From contig NZ_AP022560.1 of assembly GCF_010726085.1 (NCBI RefSeq), positions 6,014,001 to 6,078,000 on the forward strand: a DNA stretch of 64,000 nt. The letters run 5' to 3'. This DNA comes from Mycolicibacterium moriokaense. Lineage in GTDB: Bacteria; Actinomycetota; Actinomycetes; Mycobacteriales; Mycobacteriaceae. The notes beneath the pieces were generated by a model. That model was given only the letters and a program-made list of their open reading frames with translations. It made no database searches and was not told the DNA's origin. A program made the translations under genes and the position numbers. Below are positions 26,744 to 36,983 of this stretch, piece after piece; within the stretch, counting starts at the first letter, position 1, and each line of letters begins with the position of its first letter.

Positions 26744-27544
26744 ATGCGGTTGGCCACATGGAACGTCAACTCGATCCGGGCACGAGTCGACCGGGTCGCC
26801 GACTGGCTGGAACGCGCCGACGTCGACGTGCTCGCGATGCAGGAGACCAAGTGCTCCGACGAGCAGTTCCCCACGATGCCGTTTCTGGCGGCCGGCTACG
26901 AGGTGGTGCACTGCGGCTTCAACCAGTGGAACGGCGTCGCGATCGCGTCCCGTGTCGGCATCGACGACGTTGCGGTCGGCTTCGACAACCAACCGACGTG
27001 GAGCGACAAGCCGGAAGTGGAGGCCGCAGCGGAAGCGCGGGCGCTCGGTGCGACGTGCAACGGGGTGCGCGTGTGGAGCCTGTACGTGCCGAACGGGCGC
27101 ACCGTCGGCTCACCGCACTACGTGTACAAGCTGCAATGGCTTGCCGCACTTCGCGAGACCGCGCAGAACTGGCTCACCGAAGACCCGTCGGCACAACTCG
27201 CGTTGGTGGGTGATTGGAACATCGCGCCGACCGACGAGGATGTGTGGAGCGTCCAGGCCTACGAGGGCAGCACCCACGTGACCGAGCCGGAACGCGCGGC
27301 CTTCAACGCGATCCTCGCCGCCCAATTCACGGACGTGGTAAGGCCTTTCACGCCCGGTCCTGCCGTCTACACCTACTGGGACTACACCCAGCTGCGATTC
27401 TCCAAGAACCGGGGCATGCGCATCGACTTCATCCTCGGATCACCGGCGCTGGCGCACCGCGTGACCCACGCCGAGATCGTCCGCGAGGAACGTAAAGGCA
27501 AGGCGCCGAGCGATCACGCACCAGTGCTCGTGGAGCTTTCCTAG
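26744..27544 (+). CDS. xthA: exodeoxyribonuclease III / AP endonuclease
   Basis: A 266-residue EEP-fold nuclease of the ExoIII family, which cuts DNA at abasic sites and trims 3' ends in base excision repair. Catalytic motifs are TWNVNSIRAR (about residues 5-14), MQETKC with the metal Glu near residue 35, the VGDWNIAP Asp/Asn pair near residue 155, MRIDFIL near residue 225, and SDHAPV at the C-terminus. Length is standard. It starts ten bases after the GNAT gene and corresponds to Rv0427c. A stem-forming inverted repeat follows three bases after the stop. Confidence 0.94.
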   Translation: MRLATWNVNSIRARVDRVADWLERADVDVLAMQETKCSDEQFPTMPFLAAGYEVVHCGFNQWNGVAIASRVGIDDVAVGFDNQPTWSDKPEVEAAAEARALGATCNGVRVWSLYVPNGRTVGSPHYVYKLQWLAALRETAQNWLTEDPSAQLALVGDWNIAPTDEDVWSVQAYEGSTHVTEPERAAFNAILAAQFTDVVRPFTPGPAVYTYWDYTQLRFSKNRGMRIDFILGSPALAHRVTHAEIVREERKGKAPSDHAPVLVELS

Positions 27545-27546
27545 CA

Positions 27547-27607
27547 ATTGACTCTGCGTGCAGGGCGCAAAAATTCGGAAAATCGACGCCCTCCCCGCAG
27601 AGTCAAT
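27547..27607. terminator. inverted repeat between convergent xthA and MFS genes
   Basis: A 12-base perfect inverted repeat (ATTGACTCTGCG at 27547-27558, complement at 27596-27607) encloses a three-base mismatch and a second 6-base stem (AGGGCG 27562-27567 with CGCCCT 27587-27592), around a 19-base A-rich loop. It fills the space between two convergent genes, so a bidirectional terminator is the simplest role. There is no long U-run. Symmetric stems with this GACTCTGC/GCAGAGTC core may be a dispersed mycobacterial intergenic element. Confidence 0.7.
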
Positions 27608-27616
27608 CCGAGGAAT

Positions 27617-29371
27617 TCACGCCGCGTTGTCGGCGCCCGGTGCATCGGCGTAGCGGCCGGGGTTGAACATCGATGCGACGGCGCCGATCAACATCATCAC
27701 CGCCGCGGCGACGAACACCACCGTCAGCCCGGAGTGGAACGGCGCGGTGATCAGCTGCGGGAAGAACGTCTGACCGGTCAGCACGTCGGCGTTGACGCCA
27801 GGCGCCTCCAGCGCACCCGACGGGTCGAGCAGTTCGCCGATCGGGTTGTAGCCGAGGAACGCCGCGAACAGACTGCCAACAGGCGGAAGGTTGCTGACCT
27901 CATGCGCGACGTCGGCCGAAACCCCCTGCGCCTGAAGACCGTCGCTCATCGCCGTCGGCAACGTCGCAGCCAACCCCACGATCATCAGCGAGAAGAAGAT
28001 GCCGATCGACAGCGAGTTGCCCGCGTTGAAAAACGTCGACCGCACACCGGACGCGGCACCCCGTTGTTCGGCGGGCACGCTCGACATGATCGCGGCGGTG
28101 TTGGGTGCGGTGAAGACGCCGCCGCCGAATCCGTTCAGAAACACCAGCAGCGCGAAGATCCAGTAGTCGAAGTTCACCGGAATCATCAGCAGCGCTATGA
28201 ACGTCACGGCCATCAACAGCATCCCGCCGACGGTCAGCGGACGCGCACCGAACCGGTCGGACAGCCAACCGGCCATGGGTGCGGCGATCAGGAAACCGAA
28301 TGTGGCAGGAAGCAGATAGATGCCCGCCCACAGCGGCGTCGACTCGAAGCTGTAGCCGTGCAACGGAAGCCAGATGCCCTGCAACCAGATGATCAGCATG
28401 AACTGCAGGCCGCCACGGCCCACCGATGACATCAGACCCGCGAGATTACCCATCCCGAACGCCGTCGACTTGAACAGCCGGATGTCGACCATCGGCGATT
28501 CGACCCGCAGTTCGATGAAGCAGAACGCGACCAGCAGCAGCAGCCCGATACCGATGGAGCCCAGCACCCATGGACTGGTCCAACCGGTGGTCGAGTCGCC
28601 GTAGGGCTGAATGCCGTAGGTGATACCGACCAACAGCACCGTCAACCCAAGCCCGAAGCTCACCGCGCCCGCCCAGTCCAGCCGGCCGGGGTTCCGGGAA
28701 CCCAGCTCGCGCAGGGAGCGGTAGCTCCAGATGGTGCCGACGATGCCGATCGGCACGCCGACCCAGAACACGGCCTGCCAGTGCCACTCGGACAGGAAGC
28801 CACCGATCAGCAGACCCAGGAACGAACCCGCGACCGCGGCGACCATGTTCACCCCGAGCGCCATCCCCCGCTGTCTGGCGGGAAACGCGTCGGTGAGGAT
28901 GGCCGATGAGGAGGCCATCAACATCGCGCCGCCGACGCCCTGGATGACACGCCAGGTGATCAGCCAGACCGCGCCACCGCCCATGCCGAACGGGTCGAAG
29001 GACAGCGCGACGGCCGCCACGGTGAAGACCACGAAGCCGAGGTTGTAGATGCGGACGCGGCCGAACATGTCTCCGAGGCGACCGAACGGGACGACGAGCA
29101 CGGCCGTGACGACCAGGTAGCCCATGATCATCCAGAGCAGGTAGCCGACGTTGCCGGGCGCGAGCGGGTTCAACCCGATGCCGCGAAAGATCGCCGGTAG
29201 CGAGATCAGGACGATCGAGGCGTTGATTGCCGCCAGCAGGATGCCCAGCGTGGTGTTCGACAGAACGACCCACTTGTAGAGCGGGTGGTCGCGATCCATT
29301 CGGGACCGGCGACGGGCGGTCTCGGCCAGCGCATCGGTCGCCACGGTGTCGGTCTCGATCTCTGTCGTCAT
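27617..29371 (-). CDS. MFS transporter, DHA2 (14-span) type
   Basis: A 584-residue drug:H+ antiporter-type permease with about fourteen hydrophobic segments. The motif-A-like loop GRLGDMFGRVRIY follows helix 2 (about residues 97-109), a motif-C-like helix contains GSFLGLLIGGFLSEWHWQ (about 181-198), and a second loop has DRFGARPL. DHA2 proteins export drugs or lipids, and the substrate is unknown. The first 30 residues are a charged tail. It is not part of the M. tuberculosis order between xthA and thiC as I recall it. It is divergent from the thiC riboswitch, and the shared 200-base region holds an AT-rich CATATATTAGCTATAC stretch (29401-29416) that may be its promoter. Confidence 0.88.
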   Translation of the reverse strand: MTTEIETDTVATDALAETARRRSRMDRDHPLYKWVVLSNTTLGILLAAINASIVLISLPAIFRGIGLNPLAPGNVGYLLWMIMGYLVVTAVLVVPFGRLGDMFGRVRIYNLGFVVFTVAAVALSFDPFGMGGGAVWLITWRVIQGVGGAMLMASSSAILTDAFPARQRGMALGVNMVAAVAGSFLGLLIGGFLSEWHWQAVFWVGVPIGIVGTIWSYRSLRELGSRNPGRLDWAGAVSFGLGLTVLLVGITYGIQPYGDSTTGWTSPWVLGSIGIGLLLLVAFCFIELRVESPMVDIRLFKSTAFGMGNLAGLMSSVGRGGLQFMLIIWLQGIWLPLHGYSFESTPLWAGIYLLPATFGFLIAAPMAGWLSDRFGARPLTVGGMLLMAVTFIALLMIPVNFDYWIFALLVFLNGFGGGVFTAPNTAAIMSSVPAEQRGAASGVRSTFFNAGNSLSIGIFFSLMIVGLAATLPTAMSDGLQAQGVSADVAHEVSNLPPVGSLFAAFLGYNPIGELLDPSGALEAPGVNADVLTGQTFFPQLITAPFHSGLTVVFVAAAVMMLIGAVASMFNPGRYADAPGADNAA

Positions 29372-29480
29372 CCGGTTCGCTCACCTATCGGCACAAAACA
29401 CATATATTAGCTATACAAAGTGACTCGAAGCAATTCCTATTCCCGCCAAACGTGACCTGGGCTAGCGTGTCTAGCGTCCA

Positions 29481-31892
<2,412 letters not shown>

Positions 31893-31896
<4 letters not shown>

Positions 31897-32510
31897 CACT
31901 CGAGCAGATCGCGGGCATCGCCCACGAGCCCGCGGGCATGGCGACGGGCGCCGTCGTGCTCACGCACGGCGCGGGCGGCAGTCGCGAATCGCCGCTGCTG
32001 GTGAAAATCTGCGACGAATGGGCCGCACGCGGCTGGCTGGCCATTCGGTATAACCTGCCGTATCGGCGGCGCCGGCCGAAGGGACCGCCGTCCGGGTCCG
32101 CGGCATCCGATCAGGCCGGCATCGTCGAGGCCGTGGAGTTCGCTCGCGCCCTGACGTCTGGCCCGGTCGTCGCGGGCGGACACTCGTACGGTGGCCGCAT
32201 GACGTCGATGGTCGTCGCCGACGAAACGGCGAAAGTCGATGCGCTGACGCTGTTCTCCTACCCTTTGCATCCGCCCGGCAAGCCGGAGCGCGCGCGCACC
32301 GAACACCTGCCCCGTATCTCGGTGCCCACCGTGTTCACCCACGGCACCGCCGATCCGTTCGGGTCGATCGAGGAACTTCGCTCCGCCCTTGCGCTGATCC
32401 CCACCGCCACCGAGATCGTCGAGATCACCGGCGCACGACATGATCTCGGCTCGAAATCGCTCGACGCGCCCGCACTCGCGGTCGACGCCGCACTGCGGTT
32501 GCTTGCCTGA
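31893..32510 (+). CDS. alpha/beta hydrolase (KANL3/Tex30-like)
   Basis: A 205-residue small alpha/beta hydrolase. The oxyanion region is VVLTHGAGGSRESP (about residues 21-34), the nucleophile Ser lies in VAGGHSYGGRM (about 93-103), an acid is in FTHGTADPFG, and the His is in ITGARHDLG (about 178-186). The THGAGG start and overall size match the family that includes human Tex30, whose substrate is unknown. It corresponds to Rv0421c. Its coupling to thiD suggests thiamine-linked or housekeeping hydrolysis, but this is not shown. Confidence 0.85.
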
Positions 32511-32550
32511 TCAGTCGTCATTGGCCCCTGAACAAAGCTAGTGTCACGGG

Positions 32551-33204
32551 ATGACCACGCCGCCGGGCAATCCCCCGCCATATGGCCAGCAGCCCCCGTA
32601 CGGCGGGCAGCCCCCGTACGGCGGGCAGCCGCCGAATCCCTATCCCGCACCGCCACCCCCGCCGTCGTACCCTCCCCCGCCTGGCGCCTATCCGCCCCCA
32701 CCACCGCAGCCGTACTCGCAGCAGCCGCAAGGCCATTTCCCGCCGCCGCCTAAGTCGAACTCCAACAAGGTCGGGTTCATCGTCCTCGGCGTCATCGTGG
32801 GGCTGCTCGTGCTCGGGGTCGGTGCCGGCGTCCTGATCTACCTCGCCGTCGGCAAGGGAACCGTCACCGCGACGGACGTCAAGATGGGCGACTGCCTGTC
32901 GGAGATCCCGGGTGACACCCGAGTGCTGACCGTGAAGACGATCGAGTGCTCCGAACCGCACGCGGGCGAGGTCTTCGCGGTGCTGCAGATGCCGGGCGAC
33001 GAGTTCCCCGGCCAGGCCGCCATCGACGCATACGCCGACAAGTGCAGCCCGGCGTTGGAAAGCTATTCGCCCGAGGCGATGACCGACGATTCCGTCCAGC
33101 TGTACGTGCTCTACCCCACCGCCGAGACCTGGGGACAGGGCGACCGGGCTGTGACCTGCATCGCAACGCTCGACCCGCCACGTTCGGGAACGCTAAAAGG
33201 CTGA
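32551..33204 (+). CDS. proline-rich membrane protein with septum-formation domain
   Basis: A 217-residue protein. Residues 1-72 are extremely rich in Pro, Gly, Tyr and Gln, including two copies of PPYGGQ encoded by near-identical DNA at 32590-32625. One membrane helix follows at about residues 74-98 (VGFIVLGVIVGLLVLGVGAGV). The outside part (about 105-205) has four cysteines in GDCLSEIP, TIECSEPHAGEVF, ADKCSPAL and AVTCIATL, matching the Septum_form family, and the E-x-PH-x-x-E motif is typical. Function is not established. Confidence 0.85.
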   Translation: MTTPPGNPPPYGQQPPYGGQPPYGGQPPNPYPAPPPPPSYPPPPGAYPPPPPQPYSQQPQGHFPPPPKSNSNKVGFIVLGVIVGLLVLGVGAGVLIYLAVGKGTVTATDVKMGDCLSEIPGDTRVLTVKTIECSEPHAGEVFAVLQMPGDEFPGQAAIDAYADKCSPALESYSPEAMTDDSVQLYVLYPTAETWGQGDRAVTCIATLDPPRSGTLKG

Positions 33205-33224
33205 CGTAACCGCGGAGGGCCTCC

Positions 33225-33252
33225 CGGTACCTATCTGTTACTTGAGGTACCG
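33225..33252. promoter_or_regulatory. inverted repeat upstream of the monooxygenase, candidate operator
   Basis: CGGTACCT (33225-33232) and its exact complement AGGTACCG (33245-33252) are separated by 12 bases, ending eight bases before the ATG at 33260. Each arm also contains the palindrome GGTACC. It is directly preceded by another short palindrome (GGAGGGCCTCC, 33214-33224). A repressor bound here would block transcription or initiation. The tandem TetR gene two genes away is one candidate regulator. Confidence 0.55.
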
Positions 33253-33259
33253 TCTAGTC

Positions 33260-34747
33260 ATGAGTTCGGAGCAGTTCGAGGCCGTCATCGTGGGCGCCGG
33301 TTTCGGGGGGATAGGCGCTGCCATCCAGCTCAAGCGGTTGGGAATGGAGAATTTCGTCATCCTCGACCGCGAGGACGACCTGGGCGGGACCTGGCACGTC
33401 AACCACTATCCCGGCCTGGCCGTCGACGTTCCGACGACCACCTACTCCTACTTCTTCGAACCGAACCCCAACTGGTCGCGCTTGTTCTCCACCGGTGCGG
33501 AGATCAAGCAGTACGCCGACGATGTGGCCGACAAGTACGACGTCCGCTCCCACATGCGGTTCAACACCGCGGTCGAGGGTGCGCAGTGGGATGAAGACGC
33601 CAACATGTGGCAGGTCACGCTGGCCGGCGGCGAAACGATGAAGACCCGCTACCTGATCACCGCCACCGGCTTCCTCTCGCAGCCGCACACCCCGGACATC
33701 CCGGGTATCACCGGGTTCGAGGGCAAGGTGATCCACACGACCGCCTGGGACGACAGCTACGACCTGACGGGGAAACGGGTAGCGATCATCGGCACCGGTG
33801 CGACGGCGGTGCAACTCATCCCCGAGCTGGCGAAGAAGGCTGCCGACCTGACCGTGTACCAGCGGACCGCGATCTGGGTGGTGCCCAAGATCGACTTCGG
33901 CTTCTCCGAACGCGCCAAGCGGTTGTTCGCACGGGTGCCGTTGACGCAGAGGGCGATTCGCGCCGTCACGGACGCGATATACGAGTTCTTCATCTATGTG
34001 GTGCTTCACCACCGCCAACTCTTTTTCCGCAGGCTCAACATCAGCGCCTCGGATCTGGCCAAGCTGCACCGGTTCCTGTCGGTCCGGGATCCCGAGCTGC
34101 GCGCGAAGCTCACCCCGAATTACGACTTCGGCTGCAAGCGGCCCACTTTCTCAAACGAGTACTACCGCATGTTCACCAAACCGCATGTCCACCTTCAGGA
34201 CAGCGGCATCGAGCGCATCGAGTCCGATGCGATCATCGCCAACGACGGCACCAGGACCCCCATCGACACCCTGGTGCTCGCCACCGGTTTCGACCTGTGG
34301 GAGGCGAACTTCCCCGCCATCGAGATCGTCGGCCGGCACGGTCGCAACCTCGGAAAGTGGTGGCGCGAGAACAGATTCCAGGCATATCAGGGCATCACCG
34401 TGCCCTACTTCCCCAACTACCTGAGCCTGGCCAGCCCCTATGCGTTCCTCGGGTTGAACTTCTTCAACACGATGGAATATCAGATGCGGCACATGGATCG
34501 GCTGTTCGGCGAGGTCAAGAGACGCGGTGCGACGACGTTCGAGGTCACCGAGGACGCCAACACACGCTACCTCGACCGGATGTCGGAGCTGATCGGCGAT
34601 TCGGTGTTCGCCGTCGGTAACTGCGCGACGTCGAGGTCGTACTACTTCGACCCCAGCGGTGAAGCCAGCCTGCTCCGCCCGATGCCGACCCGCACGGCCC
34701 TCAAGGAGGCGTCCGAGTACCCTCTTAGCGACTACGAGATCTCCTGA
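33260..34747 (+). CDS. flavin-containing (Baeyer-Villiger-type) monooxygenase
   Basis: A 495-residue NADPH- and FAD-dependent monooxygenase. It has the FAD fingerprint VIVGAGFGGIGAAI near residue 9, GGTWHVNHYPG near residue 46, and the Baeyer-Villiger fingerprint FEGKVIHTTAWDD (F-x-G-x3-H-x3-W) near residue 154. The NADP fingerprint VAIIGTGATAVQ lies near residue 174 and ATGFDLWEANF near residue 340. Such enzymes insert oxygen next to ketones, often in steroid or lipid breakdown. ATG 33260 puts the FAD motif at the N-terminus; the upstream TTG at 33242 lies inside the inverted repeat. The small gene at 34766 follows after 18 bases. Confidence 0.92.
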   Translation: MSSEQFEAVIVGAGFGGIGAAIQLKRLGMENFVILDREDDLGGTWHVNHYPGLAVDVPTTTYSYFFEPNPNWSRLFSTGAEIKQYADDVADKYDVRSHMRFNTAVEGAQWDEDANMWQVTLAGGETMKTRYLITATGFLSQPHTPDIPGITGFEGKVIHTTAWDDSYDLTGKRVAIIGTGATAVQLIPELAKKAADLTVYQRTAIWVVPKIDFGFSERAKRLFARVPLTQRAIRAVTDAIYEFFIYVVLHHRQLFFRRLNISASDLAKLHRFLSVRDPELRAKLTPNYDFGCKRPTFSNEYYRMFTKPHVHLQDSGIERIESDAIIANDGTRTPIDTLVLATGFDLWEANFPAIEIVGRHGRNLGKWWRENRFQAYQGITVPYFPNYLSLASPYAFLGLNFFNTMEYQMRHMDRLFGEVKRRGATTFEVTEDANTRYLDRMSELIGDSVFAVGNCATSRSYYFDPSGEASLLRPMPTRTALKEASEYPLSDYEIS

Positions 34748-34765
34748 CCGAGAGGAACATCCGCT

Positions 34766-35032
34766 GTGCCGAAGCAGAATTCGCGTGTCGTCAAGCTGGT
34801 CGGACTCGGCCTCGCCGGTGTCGGCTTGTCGCATTTCGTGAAGCCACAGCTGTTCGAGTCGATCACCGTGTCGGCGTTCCCCCGCGACACCCGTCAGCAC
34901 ATCTACATCAACGGCGGGATCGAAACCGCGATCGGCCTCGGGCTTGCCGCGCCGAAGACACGCAAGCTGGCGGCCCTCGGCACCGTCGGATACCTGGCCT
35001 ACTTGGCGGGCAACGTCGCGCGTAACCGGTAG
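34766..35032 (+). CDS. small membrane protein, 88 aa, DoxX-like
   Basis: An 88-residue protein (GTG start with GAGAGGAA upstream). It has three moderately hydrophobic stretches: VKLVGLGLAGVGLSHFVKP, an INGGIETAIGLGLAAP segment, and LAALGTVGYLAYLAGNVARN. The pattern resembles a shortened DoxX-type membrane protein, and I cannot assign a function. It probably shares a transcript with the monooxygenase. Its last 34 bases overlap the 3' end of the convergent tandem TetR gene. Confidence 0.75.
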   Translation: MPKQNSRVVKLVGLGLAGVGLSHFVKPQLFESITVSAFPRDTRQHIYINGGIETAIGLGLAAPKTRKLAALGTVGYLAYLAGNVARNR

Positions 35033-36264
35033 CGGCCCAACAGCGTCAGGTCGAGCAGCCGCTTGACGGTCGAAACGCTTTGCGCCGTCCGCTGATACTG
35101 CATCAGTCGGCCGAGATCGATCACCAGTGACATCGACGCGTGGACGGTGAACCGCGCCTGGCCAGGCGTCCACTCGGGACGCACGGCCGTCACTAGTTCG
35201 ACCCACGCCTCGACCGTTGCGCGCTGCATGTTGCGCAGGATCTTCTGATCGGACACGGCCATGTTGAGCCGCTCGCTGTAGTACACGTAGTCCAGCTCCG
35301 GCTGGTCGAACGACCGCGCCACGTACGCATCGATGATCGCGGCCAGCGCCTCTGCCGGATCGTCGATCGTGGCCGTGATGGCCGCCGTATCCGCCGAGAG
35401 CCGATCGGCCGCCCTCCTGAACGCGGCCGCAAGGATGTCGCCCTTGCCGGAGAAATACCGATAGATGCCCGACGCGGGCATCCCGACCGCGGCCGCGATG
35501 TCCTCCATACCGGTGTCCCGGTAGCCCTTGAGGTTGAACAGCCGCATCGACTCGTCCAGCAGCGCTTCGTATCTCGACGGCTCGGCCGCCGGCGTCAGCG
35601 GCGCCTGGACGACGACTTCGTCATCGTCGACATCCGGTAGCTCGGCGGAAAGGACGGTGTTGGCAAGGTCGGCCAGCAGCGCCCGGACCTGGATGGCGGG
35701 CAGCTTGGCCCGGTGATCGACGATGCTGCCCACGACCGAGAGAGCCGCCGTCGAGAGCGTCCAGCGTTGCCGCGGCGTCAGCTCGGGACGGATCTCGCAC
35801 AGTGGCCGCTGGATCCGGCGGTGCACGGTGCGCATCTGGGAGAACAGTGTGGCCTGATCGTCGCCGCGCAGATATCTGGCCTCCCACCGATAGAGCCCGC
35901 CGGAGTCCCGGTTGGCCATCGCGGTGTCGATGAGCGCGGTGATCAGCCGCTGCAGCACCAGGTGCGGGTCCTGTGATGCGGCCTTCGGCGCAGCTTGGCC
36001 GTCAACTTCGTCGGCGAATTCCGTGCAGTCCACCAACTGCTGGCCGAGGCTGAGCACCGCGTCCCGGAACAGTTCGTACTTCCCGGTGTAATGCCGGTAC
36101 AGCGCGGCCGCCGAGATCCCCACCCGGGACGCGATGGCCTCCATGCTGACACCGTGAAAGCCCAGCGTGCTGAACGCTTCGGCCGACGCCCGCGCGATCT
36201 GGGCCTTGCGGTCCCTCGGGCGGCGCCGAACCTCATCGCCGCTCGCTGACCGGGGGCGCGCCAT
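34999..36264 (-). CDS. tandem TetR-family regulator with two DNA-binding domains
   Basis: A 421-residue protein made of two fused TetR units. The first HTH spans about residues 19-64 (FSTLGFHGVSMEAIASRVG, then ISAAALYRHYTGKYELF), followed by a ligand-binding-type helical region. The second HTH starts near residue 230 (FNLKGYRDTGMEDIAAAVG, then MPASGIYRYFSGKGDIL), with its own helical region to the end. Both recognition helices look intact. A single chain could bind an operator as a pseudo-dimer, or two different sites. ATG 36264 begins MARPRSASG; the upstream extension lies in the divergent promoter region. The ligand is unknown, and the neighbouring monooxygenase is a plausible target. Confidence 0.9.
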   Translation of the reverse strand: MARPRSASGDEVRRRPRDRKAQIARASAEAFSTLGFHGVSMEAIASRVGISAAALYRHYTGKYELFRDAVLSLGQQLVDCTEFADEVDGQAAPKAASQDPHLVLQRLITALIDTAMANRDSGGLYRWEARYLRGDDQATLFSQMRTVHRRIQRPLCEIRPELTPRQRWTLSTAALSVVGSIVDHRAKLPAIQVRALLADLANTVLSAELPDVDDDEVVVQAPLTPAAEPSRYEALLDESMRLFNLKGYRDTGMEDIAAAVGMPASGIYRYFSGKGDILAAAFRRAADRLSADTAAITATIDDPAEALAAIIDAYVARSFDQPELDYVYYSERLNMAVSDQKILRNMQRATVEAWVELVTAVRPEWTPGQARFTVHASMSLVIDLGRLMQYQRTAQSVSTVKRLLDLTLLGRYRLRATLPAK

Positions 36265-36367
36265 GGCGAACACGATAACGGACGTTGCGCACAGATACTC
36301 ACCTAACTGGGCGAAAAACCCAGGCCACGGGTATTGCAGCAAAGAGAATGAGCATTAACATAGAGGA

Positions 36368-36592
36368 GTGCTCGGCCTACTGCGGAAGCTCTTGAGCTTC
36401 CAGGTGACAGTCGGCGAGCTGATCACGGTGGCCCTGGTCCTTGGCACGCCGTATCTGATCGTCGGCGCCATTTGGTCGAGCACACACACCGAGCACCTGC
36501 AGCGCATGGCGGGCGTCGACCTGGTCGTCTCGTATCTCGGGACAATCGTGTCGTGGCCGGTGCTGCTCTTCTCGGACGTATGCATGACATGA
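36368..36592 (+). CDS. small membrane protein, 74 aa
   Basis: A 74-residue protein starting at a GTG whose AGAGGAG overlaps the start region. It has two hydrophobic segments: about residues 14-36 (VGELITVALVLGTPYLIVGAI) and about 52-71. I do not recognise the family. It is followed 12 bases later by another small membrane protein gene, and the pair probably forms an operon reading toward the APC permease. It is divergent from the tandem TetR gene with a 103-base gap, so that regulator could control it. Confidence 0.7.
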   Translation: MLGLLRKLLSFQVTVGELITVALVLGTPYLIVGAIWSSTHTEHLQRMAGVDLVVSYLGTIVSWPVLLFSDVCMT

Positions 36593-36604
36593 CGGGGGAA
36601 CACA

Positions 36605-36946
36605 GTGCAACAGCGTCACCATCGCCTTGCCTATGCGGGCATCGCCGCCGCCACCGTGCTGGCGGTCGGACTTCTGGCGTTGAACTTTCCGGTCTTCATC
36701 GACGCGTTTGACCAATGGGGCTGGCAAATCAAATGCGGGACCGGCTACAGCACCGACCTGACCCAGGCCGCGGCGAGCACCGGTGACGGGAACTACGTCG
36801 AGCAGTGCGAAACGGCACTGTTGATGCGCCGGTTATGGACCATCCCGCTCGTCGTGATCGCCGGCGTGGTGCTCATCGTGGTCTCCGTCGCGTCCGCGAC
36901 GACGTCAGCCCGCGAGACCCTGTCGGTCTACCGCGAGACCGCCTGA
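36605..36946 (+). CDS. small membrane protein, 113 aa
   Basis: A 113-residue protein (GTG start, GGGGGAAC upstream). Two membrane helices, about residues 9-31 and 79-101, flank an external loop of about 45 residues with two cysteines (IKCGTGYSTDL and VEQCETALL) that may form a disulfide. I do not recognise the family. Adjacent to the 74-residue membrane protein, it may form a small envelope complex with it; this is inferred from position only. Confidence 0.72.
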   Translation: MQQRHHRLAYAGIAAATVLAVGLLALNFPVFIDAFDQWGWQIKCGTGYSTDLTQAAASTGDGNYVEQCETALLMRRLWTIPLVVIAGVVLIVVSVASATTSARETLSVYRETA

Positions 36947-36983
36947 CACGCCTGCATTGACGGACTCGCCTAGCATCGACTCG

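Noticed and set aside
32590..32625. Repeated DNA units in the proline-rich gene considered as a CRISPR or mobile-element trace
   Set aside because: Only two short in-frame copies, explained by PPYGGQ peptide repeats.
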